A DNA stretch of 64,000 nucleotides from a bacterium (GCA_018266105.1 JAFEBA010000081.1:62001-126000), one strand, 5' to 3'. Positions 34,095 through 42,263 are shown, counted from the first letter of the stretch. A program made the numbers and translations. Notes: generated by a model from the sequence alone, not told the origin.

Positions 34095-34787
34095 CTAGCC
34101 GGTCGCGACGATGGCTTCCAGATCGGCGGGCTTGAGCAGGGTGATTTGTCTGCCCTTGAGTTTCAGGCTACCGGCGCGGGCAAGGGAATGCAGCAGGCGT
34201 GAGACGGTCTCAGTGGAGGTGCTGGCCAATTGGGCGAACTCGGTGCGGGTCAGAGCCAGCACCTGGCCATTGGGTTGGGACAGTTCCAGAATAGCCTTCG
34301 AGATACGGGCCGGGGCGCTGAGTCCGCCCAGGCTGAGAAGTCGATCCTCGGCGCTACTCTGGTCTCGGGCCAGGGCTCGCAGCAGGTTCATATTCAAAAT
34401 GGCCCCCTGGCCGAGAGCGGCTTTGACGCAGGCGGACTGGTAATTGCAGACCACCCCGGATTTCATAATCATAGCGCTATGGGGCGCCTTCTGACCGGAG
34501 ACCATGAGGGACAGACCCAGCAACTGCCCGGGTCCCGCCAGGCCCACGATCTGCACCTTGCCGACCTGACTGAGGGCCACCAACTTGACCTGCGCCGAGC
34601 TGATGCAAAAGAGGCCCGAGAGGGTCTCGCCCTGACGATAAAGAGTCTCACCGCGCTGATAAAATCGAGAGATACGGCCGCCGTCTAACCTCTTGACAGC
34701 TTCCACTTCAGCCTTCAGCACAATCTCGGCACATTCGGCCGCATGGCACTTGAGACAACTTCTTTTGACCTCGGAGTTTGTTCGCAT
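34095..34787 (-). CDS. fnr: FNR-type oxygen-sensing regulator with N-terminal cysteine cluster
   Basis: The product has 230 residues from ATG 34785-34787; frame extension to 34886 runs through the promoter. Cys11, Cys14 and Cys19 (SCLKCHAAEC) give C-x2-C-x4-C, close to the C20-x2-C23-x5-C29 [4Fe-4S] ligands of E. coli FNR. Cys114 or Cys120 (GVVCNYQSAC) lies where the fourth ligand C122 is found. The recognition helix STETVSRLLHSL carries the E-x2-S-R residues that contact TTGAT. Its own FNR-type box is 43.5 bp from the ATG with TAGCAT 7 nt upstream, implying autoregulation. It is the best candidate for binding the boxes in this window. Confidence 0.92.
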   Translation of the reverse strand: MRTNSEVKRSCLKCHAAECAEIVLKAEVEAVKRLDGGRISRFYQRGETLYRQGETLSGLFCISSAQVKLVALSQVGKVQIVGLAGPGQLLGLSLMVSGQKAPHSAMIMKSGVVCNYQSACVKAALGQGAILNMNLLRALARDQSSAEDRLLSLGGLSAPARISKAILELSQPNGQVLALTRTEFAQLASTSTETVSRLLHSLARAGSLKLKGRQITLLKPADLEAIVATG

Positions 34788-34823
34788 TCTTGCGATGCTA
34801 GATGAAACGCGACCGGGCATACC

Positions 34824-34837
34824 TTGACCTGGATCAT
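34824..34837 (-). promoter_or_regulatory. FNR-type box of the fnr-like gene (autoregulation)
   Basis: On the plus strand it reads TTGAC-CTGG-ATCAT. TAGCAT (34800-34795) is 33 bp centre to centre, and a window one base on gives 32. The leader is predicted to be 0-2 nt. Confidence 0.72.
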
Positions 34838-34937
34838 AAACAGGCATCCCCGGCGAACGCCTGGTTGCCGCCAGGGCTGCAAACACTCGGGAGCTCAGGG
34901 CAGGAATTCGCCCTGCCGCGCTGACAACTCATTCAGT

Positions 34938-35591
34938 ATGAATCCTGAAAAAACCGCCTGGACGACAAGTTGCTTCTCCTCATTGCCCCCTTCTGAGATC
35001 GAATGGCTGCAGAGCGCCAGTCAAGAAGTATCAATGGAAGTGGGACAGCATCTGGCCTGGGAGGGTCAGGAGTGCACGGGCCTGGGACTGGTTCTGGCCG
35101 GTATGGCACGGGTCTACAAACTTGGAGAATCCGGTCGTGAGATTACCTTGTATCGGGTCGAGCCCGGTGAAAGCTGTATCCTGACGGCCTCCTGTTTACT
35201 CTCGGGGCAGCCCTTCCCGGCATTCGCCCAGGTTGAACAAACTCTACAGGCGCGCTGGCTGCCGGCCCAACCCTTTCGCCAGCGTATGCATCAGTCTGAA
35301 GCATGGCGTAGCTTTGTGTTTCAACTGCTCTCGCGGCGTCTGGCGAGCGTTATTGGCGTGGTCGAGGAGGTCGCTTTTCGCCGCGTAGACCATCGGCTGG
35401 CCGAGTTTCTGCTGCTTCATCCCCAGGGCTGCGCTCTCACTCATCAACAAATCGCCCAGGAACTGGGCAGCTCGCGTGAGGTCATCAGTCGTCTGCTCAA
35501 GGATTTTGAGCGCCACGGATGGGTCAGTCTGGGACGCGGCCACCTCTCGCTGTTGGACCCGGCTGGCTTAAAGGCCGGGACGGTGACTTAG
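34938..35591 (+). CDS. Crp/Fnr-family transcriptional regulator
   Basis: The product has 217 residues from ATG 34938, without a clear ribosome site. Effector barrel: VGQHLAWEGQECTGLGLVLAGMARVYKLGESGREITLYRVEPGESCILTAS. HTH: GCALTHQQIAQELGSSREVISRLLKDFERHGWV. The recognition helix EVISR keeps the E-x2-S-R pattern. Cysteines at the start (TTSCFSS), ESCILTASC and QECTG are not arranged like FNR. The sequence resembles Crp-like regulators often linked to DUF2892 proteins, and such a gene follows 68 bp downstream. The effector may be sulfur- or redox-related (inference). Confidence 0.9.
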   Translation: MNPEKTAWTTSCFSSLPPSEIEWLQSASQEVSMEVGQHLAWEGQECTGLGLVLAGMARVYKLGESGREITLYRVEPGESCILTASCLLSGQPFPAFAQVEQTLQARWLPAQPFRQRMHQSEAWRSFVFQLLSRRLASVIGVVEEVAFRRVDHRLAEFLLLHPQGCALTHQQIAQELGSSREVISRLLKDFERHGWVSLGRGHLSLLDPAGLKAGTVT

Positions 35592-35659
35592 TCACTGAAC
35601 TTTTACCCGGCTCCAGTTATGCTCCAAGGGTCAAGACAACCCGAGGAGGACTCAGAAAA

Positions 35660-35845
35660 ATGTTATCTTTGAATGTTGGTGGCGCCGACCGCATGCTGCG
35701 AATTCTGCTGGGACTGGCTTTGATCGCGCTGGCGCTGTTTGGCGGCAAGGTCTGGGGCTGGGTGGGAGTCGTGCCCCTGCTCACCGGGATCTTTCGATTC
35801 TGCCCGGCCTACCTGCCCTTTGGATTCAAAACCTGCTCCCGCTGA
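35660..35845 (+). CDS. DUF2892 (YgaP-like) inner-membrane protein
   Basis: The product has 61 residues from ATG 35660 after GAGGAGG. Pattern: LNVGGADRMLRILLGLALIALALFGGKVWGWVGVVPLLTGIFRFCPAYLPFGFKTC, matching DUF2892, with its conserved N-x4-DR-x-LR start, P-L-L-T-G and C-P-x-Y/T-C end. It has two membrane helices. In other bacteria such proteins accompany rhodanese and sulfur-handling genes. The preceding Crp-type gene probably regulates it. Confidence 0.9.
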   Translation: MLSLNVGGADRMLRILLGLALIALALFGGKVWGWVGVVPLLTGIFRFCPAYLPFGFKTCSR

Positions 35846-35923
35846 ACCCAAAAGATCACATGTCGGCAAACTGATTCAGCACTTTTTTCCGTCAATTATC
35901 CGCCACGACTTAAAGTGTGCGAG

Positions 35924-37072
35924 ATGATTGATCGATTGATGCACAAATTGGCCAGGCCGCCAGCACCGGAAACCCGCTGTGTGCGTCTGGAAGAACTCAA
36001 AAATGTGGCCGACCTACCAGGCCTGGGTGGCAGCGGACAGAGCCTGGTCGACGGTATCGCCGCTGACCAGCTGGTGCACTCCCCAACTGGAGAGACTTTC
36101 CTGCCCGCTTCGCTCTTCGGCGGCCAGGCCCGCAAGGACCCGGCCGCCTTCTTCGGAGTCAAGCGAGTCTATGGCCTGGATGAATCGGAAGGGGTGGAGG
36201 GCCGCCGCGCAGCGCTGAAGCTCAGTCCCAAGGACCTGGGAGAGGTCGCTCACTCTCGCTATCTGCACAAGAGTTTGCAAAAGGGTCCCGAAGGCACGGT
36301 CTTTTTGCTGAAGGATGGTCTACCACGCTGCTTCTCGCGCAGCCAGACCTACACCTGTCTGTCGCAAAACCCACGAGAGGGACTGGGCGACCGGGATTTG
36401 CGCTCATTCCGGCAACTCAGCGACCTCCAAAAGTCCCTGCTGGGCGCCCCGGACTACTCCGAGAAGCGCTGGAACAGCGAATTCTCACCCCGGCAAATGA
36501 AGGCCTTTCTGGTTCTGACCGAGCTCTGGGAGCATCCAGAGCGCATCGATCAGTACAGCCAGACCAAAGGTCAAAAACCCCTTTCCCCCGAGCTACTCCA
36601 GAAGCTGAAGGTCACCCCGCGGGACTTCGAAGGGGTGACCCTGGGGAGCATTCACAGTGATCGGAAGCACTTTGAAGTGACCTTTAGTGGTAGCCCGGCT
36701 TCTATGCAACGTCTGGCTGAGATCCTTGGACGAGCTGACCGGGACGCCAAAGGAACTGAGACTGAGCGAGGATATCTGGCTGATCAACCCTACAAGCCTT
36801 TTCATCCTGACACCCAGATGGGTGGCGGGCGCAGCCCCAATTCGCACTACAGTCTGCAGTTTATGCTGGGGGAACAGGATGGAGCTGGCGATGTCGACAT
36901 GTTCCAGCCCCTGCACCTGCCCGGAGAAACAACTCCCTCGGAACTCCGAGGGGCTTTCGTAAGGCACTGGGCCAAACACTGGGGGGAAATCATTGTGGGC
37001 AAGAACCTGATGCCGGACTACATGAAACCAGACAAACTGGCCCAACAACTCCAAATCTCGCTCTATCAATAA
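35924..37072 (+). CDS. Large hypothetical cytoplasmic protein
   Basis: The product has 382 residues from ATG 35924 (an in-frame GTG at 35915 adds three). No ribosome site is visible, and no signal peptide or membrane helix. Middle and C-terminal parts contain LQKGPEGTVFLLKDGLPRCFSRSQTYTCLSQNPREGLGDRDL, SDLQKSLLGAPDYSEKRWNSEFSPRQMKAFLVL and FHPDTQMGGGRSPNSHYSLQFMLGEQDGAGDVDMFQPLHLPG. The protein looks globular and complete. I recognise no family. It precedes the USP gene on the same strand, but that gene has its own promoter. Confidence 0.72.
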   Translation: MIDRLMHKLARPPAPETRCVRLEELKNVADLPGLGGSGQSLVDGIAADQLVHSPTGETFLPASLFGGQARKDPAAFFGVKRVYGLDESEGVEGRRAALKLSPKDLGEVAHSRYLHKSLQKGPEGTVFLLKDGLPRCFSRSQTYTCLSQNPREGLGDRDLRSFRQLSDLQKSLLGAPDYSEKRWNSEFSPRQMKAFLVLTELWEHPERIDQYSQTKGQKPLSPELLQKLKVTPRDFEGVTLGSIHSDRKHFEVTFSGSPASMQRLAEILGRADRDAKGTETERGYLADQPYKPFHPDTQMGGGRSPNSHYSLQFMLGEQDGAGDVDMFQPLHLPGETTPSELRGAFVRHWAKHWGEIIVGKNLMPDYMKPDKLAQQLQISLYQ

Positions 37073-37086
37073 AGGCAAAACGGATT

Positions 37087-37100
37087 ATGATCGGGGTCAT
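37087..37100 (+). promoter_or_regulatory. FNR-type box of tandem-USP gene 37135
   Basis: The sequence is ATGAT-CGGG-GTCAT. Its centre is 41.5 bp from ATG 37135 and 32 bp from the centre of GAGACT (37123-37128), a weak -10. Confidence 0.7.
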
Positions 37101-37134
37101 AGCCCCACCGCCACTTGTAGCCGAGACTTAAACC

Positions 37135-37992
37135 ATGAAAATTCTGATTCCCCTGAATGGAACGTCCGCCGCTCATCGAGTCTTGCCTTTTGCTAACCAA
37201 CTAGCAGTAAGGCTGGGGGCGGAGCTGCTCTTCTTGCGTGCCATCGACCCACTGGCCTTTGCGGGTGAGAGTTTTGCGTCGCTGGTGACCGTGCACCTGG
37301 AACGAGAAATGCTGAAGGCGGCCCAGAGCTATCTAGACACGATTGCGGCCAAATTTCCTAATGTCCTGTCCAGGTCGCTCTGTCTGGTGGGGCCAGCCCG
37401 AGAAACGATTCGTTCGGTGGCCGAACGCGAGAAATGCAACCTGATTCTCATGGCCCCCTACTCCTACGGACCCATCGCTCGCTGGCTGGTCGGAAGTATG
37501 GCCGAGCAAATTTCCCACTGCGCCCCCTGTCCAGTCATGCTGGTTCGAGGCGAGGCGGTGGCAGACCCCAAACATGTTTTGGTTCCAGTCGACGGTTCGG
37601 AAGCATCCTGCAATGTGCTCAAAGACCTCAAACCCTGGATCGGACCTGAAGCGCGAGTGACCGTGATCCACTGCACCGGAGTCAACGAAGATGAGGCCGG
37701 GAGCAACCACACCACCCATCAGTTTCTAAAGCAGCTTCGAGCCGACCTGGGAGAAAAGGTGGCCCGATACCCCAAGGCCCACCTGGAGTTTGTGTCTACT
37801 CACTCTCCCGACGGCATCCTGAGCTGGCTTGAGAGCTCCGATTGCGACCTGGTGGCCATGGCCACTCACGGTCACGGGAGCGCCGAAAAACTCTACGCGG
37901 GCAGCACCACCGACCTGGTGGCGCGCCAACTGGACCGTCCGCTATTGCTCTTTCCCCCGGCCTCCCGGCAGGTTCCGATTACAGTCGAGTGA
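37135..37992 (+). CDS. Tandem-domain universal stress protein
   Basis: The product has 285 residues and two UspA domains. Domain 1: MKILIPLNGTSAAHRVLPFANQLAVRLG to PCPVMLVRG. Domain 2: HVLVPVDGSEASCNVLKDL to DRPLLLFPPAS. The ATP loop of domain 2 is recognisable (ATHGHGSAEKLYAGSTTDLV); in domain 1 it reads APYSYGPIARWLVGSMAEQI. There is no Shine-Dalgarno sequence. The start codon is 41.5 bp from an FNR-type box, so the transcript is likely leaderless. The 3' end overlaps the convergent USP gene by 51 bp, and both products end in very similar FPPAS-type strands. Confidence 0.93.
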   Translation: MKILIPLNGTSAAHRVLPFANQLAVRLGAELLFLRAIDPLAFAGESFASLVTVHLEREMLKAAQSYLDTIAAKFPNVLSRSLCLVGPARETIRSVAEREKCNLILMAPYSYGPIARWLVGSMAEQISHCAPCPVMLVRGEAVADPKHVLVPVDGSEASCNVLKDLKPWIGPEARVTVIHCTGVNEDEAGSNHTTHQFLKQLRADLGEKVARYPKAHLEFVSTHSPDGILSWLESSDCDLVAMATHGHGSAEKLYAGSTTDLVARQLDRPLLLFPPASRQVPITVE

Positions 37993-38775
37993 GGCAGGCG
38001 GAAAAACCAGCGTCGGACAGGGAGCATGGCGCGCAACCTGCTCGGTGACGCTCCCTCGCCAGAAATGGTCCCAACCCTTTCGGCCGCGGGTTGCCATGGC
38101 GATCAGGTCACAATCGCAGTGAGTAAACCACTCCAGGATGGCTGCAGGAGCTTTGCCCGGACGGCAAATCAGCTCCCAGCGTTGCTTACCGTCGATCACC
38201 GCCTCAAAAGCCCTGGTCCAACGATCATCCATCTGCTGACTGCCGTGGCAGTGGAGCAGGGTGACTCGAACGTCTTCCGGCACAAAGGCCTGGGCCCGCC
38301 GACAGACTTCGAGTGAGGCCTCGGAGGCGTCCACCGGCAATAAGAGGTGATGAAAACGGACATTGGTCTCGCCGCGGAGCAGAAAAACGGGACAGGGAGC
38401 ATCGCGGATGACTTCCTCGGAGACGCTCCCATAAATCCACCGCTCCAGTCCGGCCTGGTTATGGGGGGCAAAGGCAATCAAATCACACTGCTGGGCCACC
38501 TGGCAGATGCTGGGGCAGGTCCCACCGCGGTGGACCAGAGCCTGGACGGCGAGGCCAGCGAGTTCCTCGACGCGTTCCTTCAAATAAGCCTCCGCCTGCT
38601 GGGCGGCGGCGGCTCCCCAATGCTCACTTTCATCCACGGCCGGCGAATGAAAACTCAAAGGGTCGACCACGCGTAGCAATGTGAGCTGGGCTTTCCAGGC
38701 CGGCGCCAGACCTTTCAGATAGGGCAAAATTCTCTGACTCGTATCCGAACCATCTAATGGAACCAAAATTTTCAT
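37942..38775 (-). CDS. Tandem-domain universal stress protein, convergent paralogue
   Basis: The product has 277 residues from ATG 38773-38775 (MKILVPLDGSDTSQRILPYLKGL) with GAGGTGGAG upstream. Two UspA domains: PCPVFLLRGETNVRFHHLLLPVDASEAS marks the junction, and the second ATP loop is ATRGRKGWDHFWRGSVTEQV. The frame extends further upstream but runs through the promoter. It has an FNR-type box and TAATCT at the standard spacing. It overlaps the neighbouring USP gene tail-to-tail by 51 bp, so the two messages are antisense to each other at their 3' ends. Confidence 0.93.
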   Translation of the reverse strand: MKILVPLDGSDTSQRILPYLKGLAPAWKAQLTLLRVVDPLSFHSPAVDESEHWGAAAAQQAEAYLKERVEELAGLAVQALVHRGGTCPSICQVAQQCDLIAFAPHNQAGLERWIYGSVSEEVIRDAPCPVFLLRGETNVRFHHLLLPVDASEASLEVCRRAQAFVPEDVRVTLLHCHGSQQMDDRWTRAFEAVIDGKQRWELICRPGKAPAAILEWFTHCDCDLIAMATRGRKGWDHFWRGSVTEQVARHAPCPTLVFPPASLDCNRNLPGGRGKEQ

Positions 38776-38835
38776 CCCACTCCACCTCGTTTCCAGCAGT
38801 TTTTGCAGATTATCACTTCGAGGCGGAGTCTCAAA

Positions 38836-38849
38836 ATGATTTAAATCAT
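38836..38849 (-). promoter_or_regulatory. FNR-type box of USP gene 38775
   Basis: The sequence is ATGAT-TTAA-ATCAT, a perfect palindrome, centred 32 bp from the centre of TAATCT (38813-38808). It predicts a 26-nt leader with a ribosome site. Confidence 0.78.
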
Positions 38850-38893
38850 AGGTCCGGTTCTGGCGGCCTGTTAGATTGGAGCGGGGTGAAGCT

Positions 38894-39964
38894 GTGACGG
38901 CAAAAGAACAAACCACCGCTCGTGAACTGGATCTGGCGGAACAATTGATGGCAAAATTGACGAAAAAAAACAATGCCGTCCTTTGCTTACAAATCCAGGC
39001 CGTGGCCGTAGAAAATGACCTCCAGCTTGCGACCCAGCGGCGCGAAGCGGGCTTCCTGAAGAGAGCCCGAGAGCGAGTCGAGTGGGTCCACCAAAGCCTG
39101 GCTCGTCACCGTGAGGATGCCCCTTTAAGAGGTTGGCTGAGCGGGCTGGACGACTGTGAAGCCCGTCTGCATCCGACCCGAGGAGGTTTGCGCAGCGGAG
39201 CTCCCTATCCAGAACGCGGGCCCCGCCAGCCACTGGAACCCCACAAGGAGCCGCTGCGGGACGGTCAGTGCTTCCGCGACCTGGCCCTTTGGATGGCGGC
39301 GCTGGAACGATGCTTTCGCGTCAGCGGTCTGCCTCAATACCTGGATTGGGCCGAAGACCTGGCCGAGGTGGCTTTCCAGGCCTTTGTCTACCGCACACCG
39401 GCCGGGCCCCGGATGCACAGCAAAATGAGCTGCGACCTGAATCGGGCGCTCATCCCTGAAATGGACCCCCTGGATCCATTAGATGGTCTGGCGACCTATC
39501 TTCGCCTTCATTCTACCGGGGGCAGCCTGGAAGAAGAATGCTATGACTTCGCGCAAATGATCGCGGGGGCCGAGTTTTCCAGTCGCGAGCCCGGCGATCT
39601 GGGCCGAATCCTCTGGAATTCAGCTCGCCTTCGCAATGAGCCCGACCTGGCATCCTTGAGCGACGGACTGGTGGCATTGGCGGTCCGCTGCCTTGCCTGG
39701 TTCGTGCACAACCTGCCGCTTCAGGAAGAGCGCGCAAACCGAGAACCCGCCGGAGAACTGGTTCTGGCCTACGGCCTGGACCGAGTCCGGTCTGAACTGG
39801 TGGGAAGGCGCGCCTGCCGTCCCTATGCCAGACTGGCCAGCCAAATCCTGGCTCATTGGAGCCGCGAGAGCAACCGACAGCTTTCGATTTGGACGGACCA
39901 GTCTGAGCTCCACGATGTTCTGCTGGCCGGGGCGCTGTTAAGCCGCCACTCAAATCGCAGCTAA
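38894..39964 (+). CDS. Hypothetical helical protein, possible six-hairpin fold
   Basis: The product has 356 residues from GTG 38894 with GGGGTGAA upstream; a TTG at 38876 is the alternative. It is all-helical and cytoplasmic. Notable segments: RDGQCFRDLALWMAALERCFRVSGLPQYLDWAEDLAEVAFQAFVY, RMHSKMSCDLNRALIPEMDPLDPLDGLATYLRL and ILWNSARLRNEPDLASLSDGLVALAVRCLAWFV. Regular hairpins with D-x-L-A-x-(W/Y) suggest an alpha/alpha toroid like those of glycoside hydrolase relatives, but no catalytic motif is evident. I do not recognise a family. Confidence 0.72.
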   Translation: MTAKEQTTARELDLAEQLMAKLTKKNNAVLCLQIQAVAVENDLQLATQRREAGFLKRARERVEWVHQSLARHREDAPLRGWLSGLDDCEARLHPTRGGLRSGAPYPERGPRQPLEPHKEPLRDGQCFRDLALWMAALERCFRVSGLPQYLDWAEDLAEVAFQAFVYRTPAGPRMHSKMSCDLNRALIPEMDPLDPLDGLATYLRLHSTGGSLEEECYDFAQMIAGAEFSSREPGDLGRILWNSARLRNEPDLASLSDGLVALAVRCLAWFVHNLPLQEERANREPAGELVLAYGLDRVRSELVGRRACRPYARLASQILAHWSRESNRQLSIWTDQSELHDVLLAGALLSRHSNRS

Positions 39965-39969
39965 TCGAT

Positions 39970-40995
39970 TCAATCACCCACTTCGGCAAGCACGAACTTT
40001 GCGCCATTGAATTTGAAGTCGACAAAATTGCCGCTGGCGCTGGCGAAAACCAGTCTGATGATGGGATATCCTGAAGTCTGAGGGAGAATATGAACGCCAG
40101 CTCGTTCTTCAGGCTTTTGGGCGTAGACATCACTATCCAGATGAAATGGCTCCTGGAAAGACTCGGAGCGAAAAATCACCTCGGAATCCGAATTGAGCAC
40201 GAGCATCTGCTTGTTCCCGTCGGAATCCGGCTGAGTCTGACCGTCCAGACCCAGGACTTGAATCTTCTCAAGCCTTCCGTCCTTGTTGACGTCCCCAGTG
40301 ACCTCATAGAGCAGCGGGAGCGCGCCCGGGGTGGGAGTCGAAGATGAAGCCGGGGCGGGCAGCTCGGTGGGACGGATCAGGCTGGCTTGCTGGCTCTGTC
40401 CCTGGCCGTCGCTGAGAGCAAGACGTACGCGCCTGCCGGGCTCGAGCCACTCCCAACGCATCTTCCAGGACTTGCCGCCCGATTCGAGCGCCTCCCCCAC
40501 CAGTTGCCCTCCTTCAGTCCAGAGGCGGAAGCTCGAATTTTCGGGGCCTGCTCCCCGCAGCTCAGAACCTTCCCGGTGCAGAGAAAATGTGCCGGGGTCA
40601 CTCTCGCTATACTTTGGGTCGCGCGGATCGACCGTCCACTCTCCTTCGGCCAGGCTCAGGTCGGCAGTCGAGGACGCGGGGGTTGGATTGGAAGAGGTCG
40701 GCGGAGGCGGGGGCGCGCTCACGACCGGACTGGAGGTCGCGCCTGGAGTGGCGACCTGAGACGGAGTGTCGCTCTGACGGGCGAGCCAGCCGCGATAAAG
40801 TCCACCCAGCAGCGCCAGGCAGGCCAACCCGGCCGAAAGGGCCCTCCCCCAGGAAAAGCCCGGGCCCGGGGCTGGATGGGGATCTAGGGCCTTAGGAGGA
40901 GGTGTGGAGGCAGGGGGGGTCTGAGAAGCGCCGCAGTGCACACAAAAGGCACAGTCCTCAGGCACAACCTTACCGCAGGTGGAACAAAACCTCAT
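39970..40995 (-). CDS. Zinc-ribbon membrane-anchored protein with beta-rich C-terminus
   Basis: The product has 341 residues from ATG 40993-40995. The N-terminal double CxxC zinc ribbon is MRFCSTCGKVVPEDCAFCVHCGA. A Pro-rich linker and one membrane helix (ALSAGLACLALLGGLYRGWL, about 50-70) follow, then a second Pro/Ser linker and about 230 residues outside. The outer part has a VTGDVNKDGRLEKIQVLGLDGQ block like FG-GAP/VCBS calcium loops. A divergent gene (41097) encodes a secreted protein with the same RIDLDGDGKAETVGL-type block, so the two may work together. The box at 41032 serves both; the leader here is about 2 nt. Confidence 0.82.
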   Translation of the reverse strand: MRFCSTCGKVVPEDCAFCVHCGASQTPPASTPPPKALDPHPAPGPGFSWGRALSAGLACLALLGGLYRGWLARQSDTPSQVATPGATSSPVVSAPPPPPTSSNPTPASSTADLSLAEGEWTVDPRDPKYSESDPGTFSLHREGSELRGAGPENSSFRLWTEGGQLVGEALESGGKSWKMRWEWLEPGRRVRLALSDGQGQSQQASLIRPTELPAPASSSTPTPGALPLLYEVTGDVNKDGRLEKIQVLGLDGQTQPDSDGNKQMLVLNSDSEVIFRSESFQEPFHLDSDVYAQKPEERAGVHILPQTSGYPIIRLVFASASGNFVDFKFNGAKFVLAEVGD

Positions 40996-41031
40996 ACGAG
41001 TCAAGCTTAGGGCGGAGACCCGGGACAAACT

Positions 41032-41045
41032 ATGATCAGGATCAG
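41032..41045. promoter_or_regulatory. Bidirectional FNR-type box between divergent genes
   Basis: The sequence is ATGAT-CAGG-ATCAG. It is 32 bp from TAAGCT (41009-41004) on the minus side and 32 bp from TAGACT (41068-41073) on the plus side. One palindrome could therefore activate both genes. Confidence 0.72.
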
Positions 41046-41096
41046 AGCCGGTGGCGCAGGCGGCTTCTAGACTTTCAAAAGGAGAGGCAGGTTGAG

Positions 41097-41690
41097 ATGA
41101 AAGCAATTGCAATGATGGTGCTGGGCCTGACGATTTCAGTCTGGGCCCAGAGCGAGACTCCCAAACCAGGCCAGAGCTACCAGACCACCCGTATCGATCT
41201 CGACGGAGATGGAAAAGCCGAGACGGTCGGCCTGCGCTGTGAATCCCTTAAAGGCGGGAATTGGTATTCACGCCTGAGCGTTTGGGACGGGCAGGGGCGC
41301 TTGCTCTGGCAAAGCATGCCCAGCAAGCAGGGAGTCTGGGCTTTCGGAGGCTGGGACTGGGGCATCAGCGATCTCCAACTGGTGGCGGACATCGACAGGG
41401 ATGGTCGGGTCGAGGCCGTCTCGCCCGAACCGGTTTCGGACGTCAGACCGGTCACCTATCGGATTTATCGCTGGAGCGGCCGGGCCTTCACCTATGTGCG
41501 CTCGGCCGAACTGGGCAGCGACAGTGCCGAGCATTTCAGCTGGGGCAAGGCCAACATCAACCGCCCCTGGATCGGGAAACTCCACGCGGGTCCGAGCGGA
41601 ACTCTCTGGGAGCCCTCGTCCGGCGGCGAAATTAGAACGCGCGAGGTAAAGCTGAAAGCCGATTCCCGAGGGTTCCAGGTGGCTCCGTAG
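41097..41690 (+). CDS. Secreted FG-GAP/VCBS-like protein
   Basis: The product has 197 residues from ATG 41097, which follows GGAGAGG. The Sec signal peptide is MKAIAMMVLGLTISVWAQS. Two calcium-loop-like blocks follow: TTRIDLDGDGKAETVGLRC and LVADIDRDGRVEAVSPEP, typical of integrin-like propeller repeats, but only two are present, fewer than a full propeller. The product is probably periplasmic or secreted. It shares its promoter box with the divergent zinc-ribbon protein. The last 59 bp overlap the convergent USP gene. Confidence 0.8.
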   Translation: MKAIAMMVLGLTISVWAQSETPKPGQSYQTTRIDLDGDGKAETVGLRCESLKGGNWYSRLSVWDGQGRLLWQSMPSKQGVWAFGGWDWGISDLQLVADIDRDGRVEAVSPEPVSDVRPVTYRIYRWSGRAFTYVRSAELGSDSAEHFSWGKANINRPWIGKLHAGPSGTLWEPSSGGEIRTREVKLKADSRGFQVAP

Positions 41691-42150
41691 TGGCCGACAT
41701 CTGCCGCAGCTCCTGCTTAATTCGGCACACTTCCGGGGTCTGCGGGCCGAGGATCAAAACGGGGCGGGAGCAGCGTCGTGCCAGCTCTTCGGCCACGCTG
41801 CCGGCCAGACGTCGGTCCAGACCGGTTCGACCATGGGAAGTCATAACCACCACCTCGCACTCGTGCCGAAGGGCGGCTTCATGAAGAACCGGGGCGATGC
41901 GGGGGCCGGGCCTGAGCACCTCCACCCGCACTGAACGTCCGGGCTTGAACCAGTGGGCGGCCACGATTTGCAGGTAGCTTTCGCAGCGATTGCTCTCCAG
42001 TTCCTCGGGCGCTCCAGCCCGCCGGGAGTTCTCCAACATGCGTACCAGCACCAGTTCACCTGCACCCGGTTCAAGCAGTTGGCAGGCCACATAGAGGGCC
42101 GCTTCGGCCACCGGGGAGCCGTCCAGAGGGACCATGATTTTTCGGTACAT
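41632..42150 (-). CDS. Universal stress protein (single domain)
   Basis: The product has 172 residues from ATG 42148-42150 (MYRKIMVPLDGSPVAEAALYV), with GAGAGGAG 5 nt upstream. ATP-loop: MTSHGRTGLDRRLAGSVAEELARRCSRPVLIL, a complete G-x2-G-x9-G-S. A C-terminal extension of about 35 residues (TPEVCRIKQELRQMSATTE) overlaps the convergent gene. The FNR-type box and TTTAAT (42174-42169) give a predicted 12-nt leader that is little more than the ribosome site. Confidence 0.93.
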   Translation of the reverse strand: MYRKIMVPLDGSPVAEAALYVACQLLEPGAGELVLVRMLENSRRAGAPEELESNRCESYLQIVAAHWFKPGRSVRVEVLRPGPRIAPVLHEAALRHECEVVVMTSHGRTGLDRRLAGSVAEELARRCSRPVLILGPQTPEVCRIKQELRQMSATTEPPGTLGNRLSALPRAF

Positions 42151-42196
42151 GAAACTCCTCTCCAGGCGATTAAAACACCCGGCTGGCGAAGGCTGA

Positions 42197-42210
42197 ATGA
42201 TCTGGATCAG
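42197..42210 (-). promoter_or_regulatory. FNR-type box of USP gene 42150
   Basis: The sequence is ATGAT-CTGG-ATCAG, 32 bp from the centre of TTTAAT (42174-42169). No good -10 lies at the mirrored position toward the hydrolase gene at 42264, so dual use is doubtful. Confidence 0.75.
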
Positions 42211-42263
42211 GTTCATTTCTGCTCTGATTTTAAACAGGTTTAGAAACGGGTCTTCTCAAAGGA

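Noticed and set aside
35585-35597. Palindrome GTGACTTAGTCAC near the end of the Crp/Fnr gene 34938
   Set aside because: It overlaps the coding end and has a 3-bp spacer, not the 4-bp spacer of the other boxes, and no -10 element lies 32 bp away.
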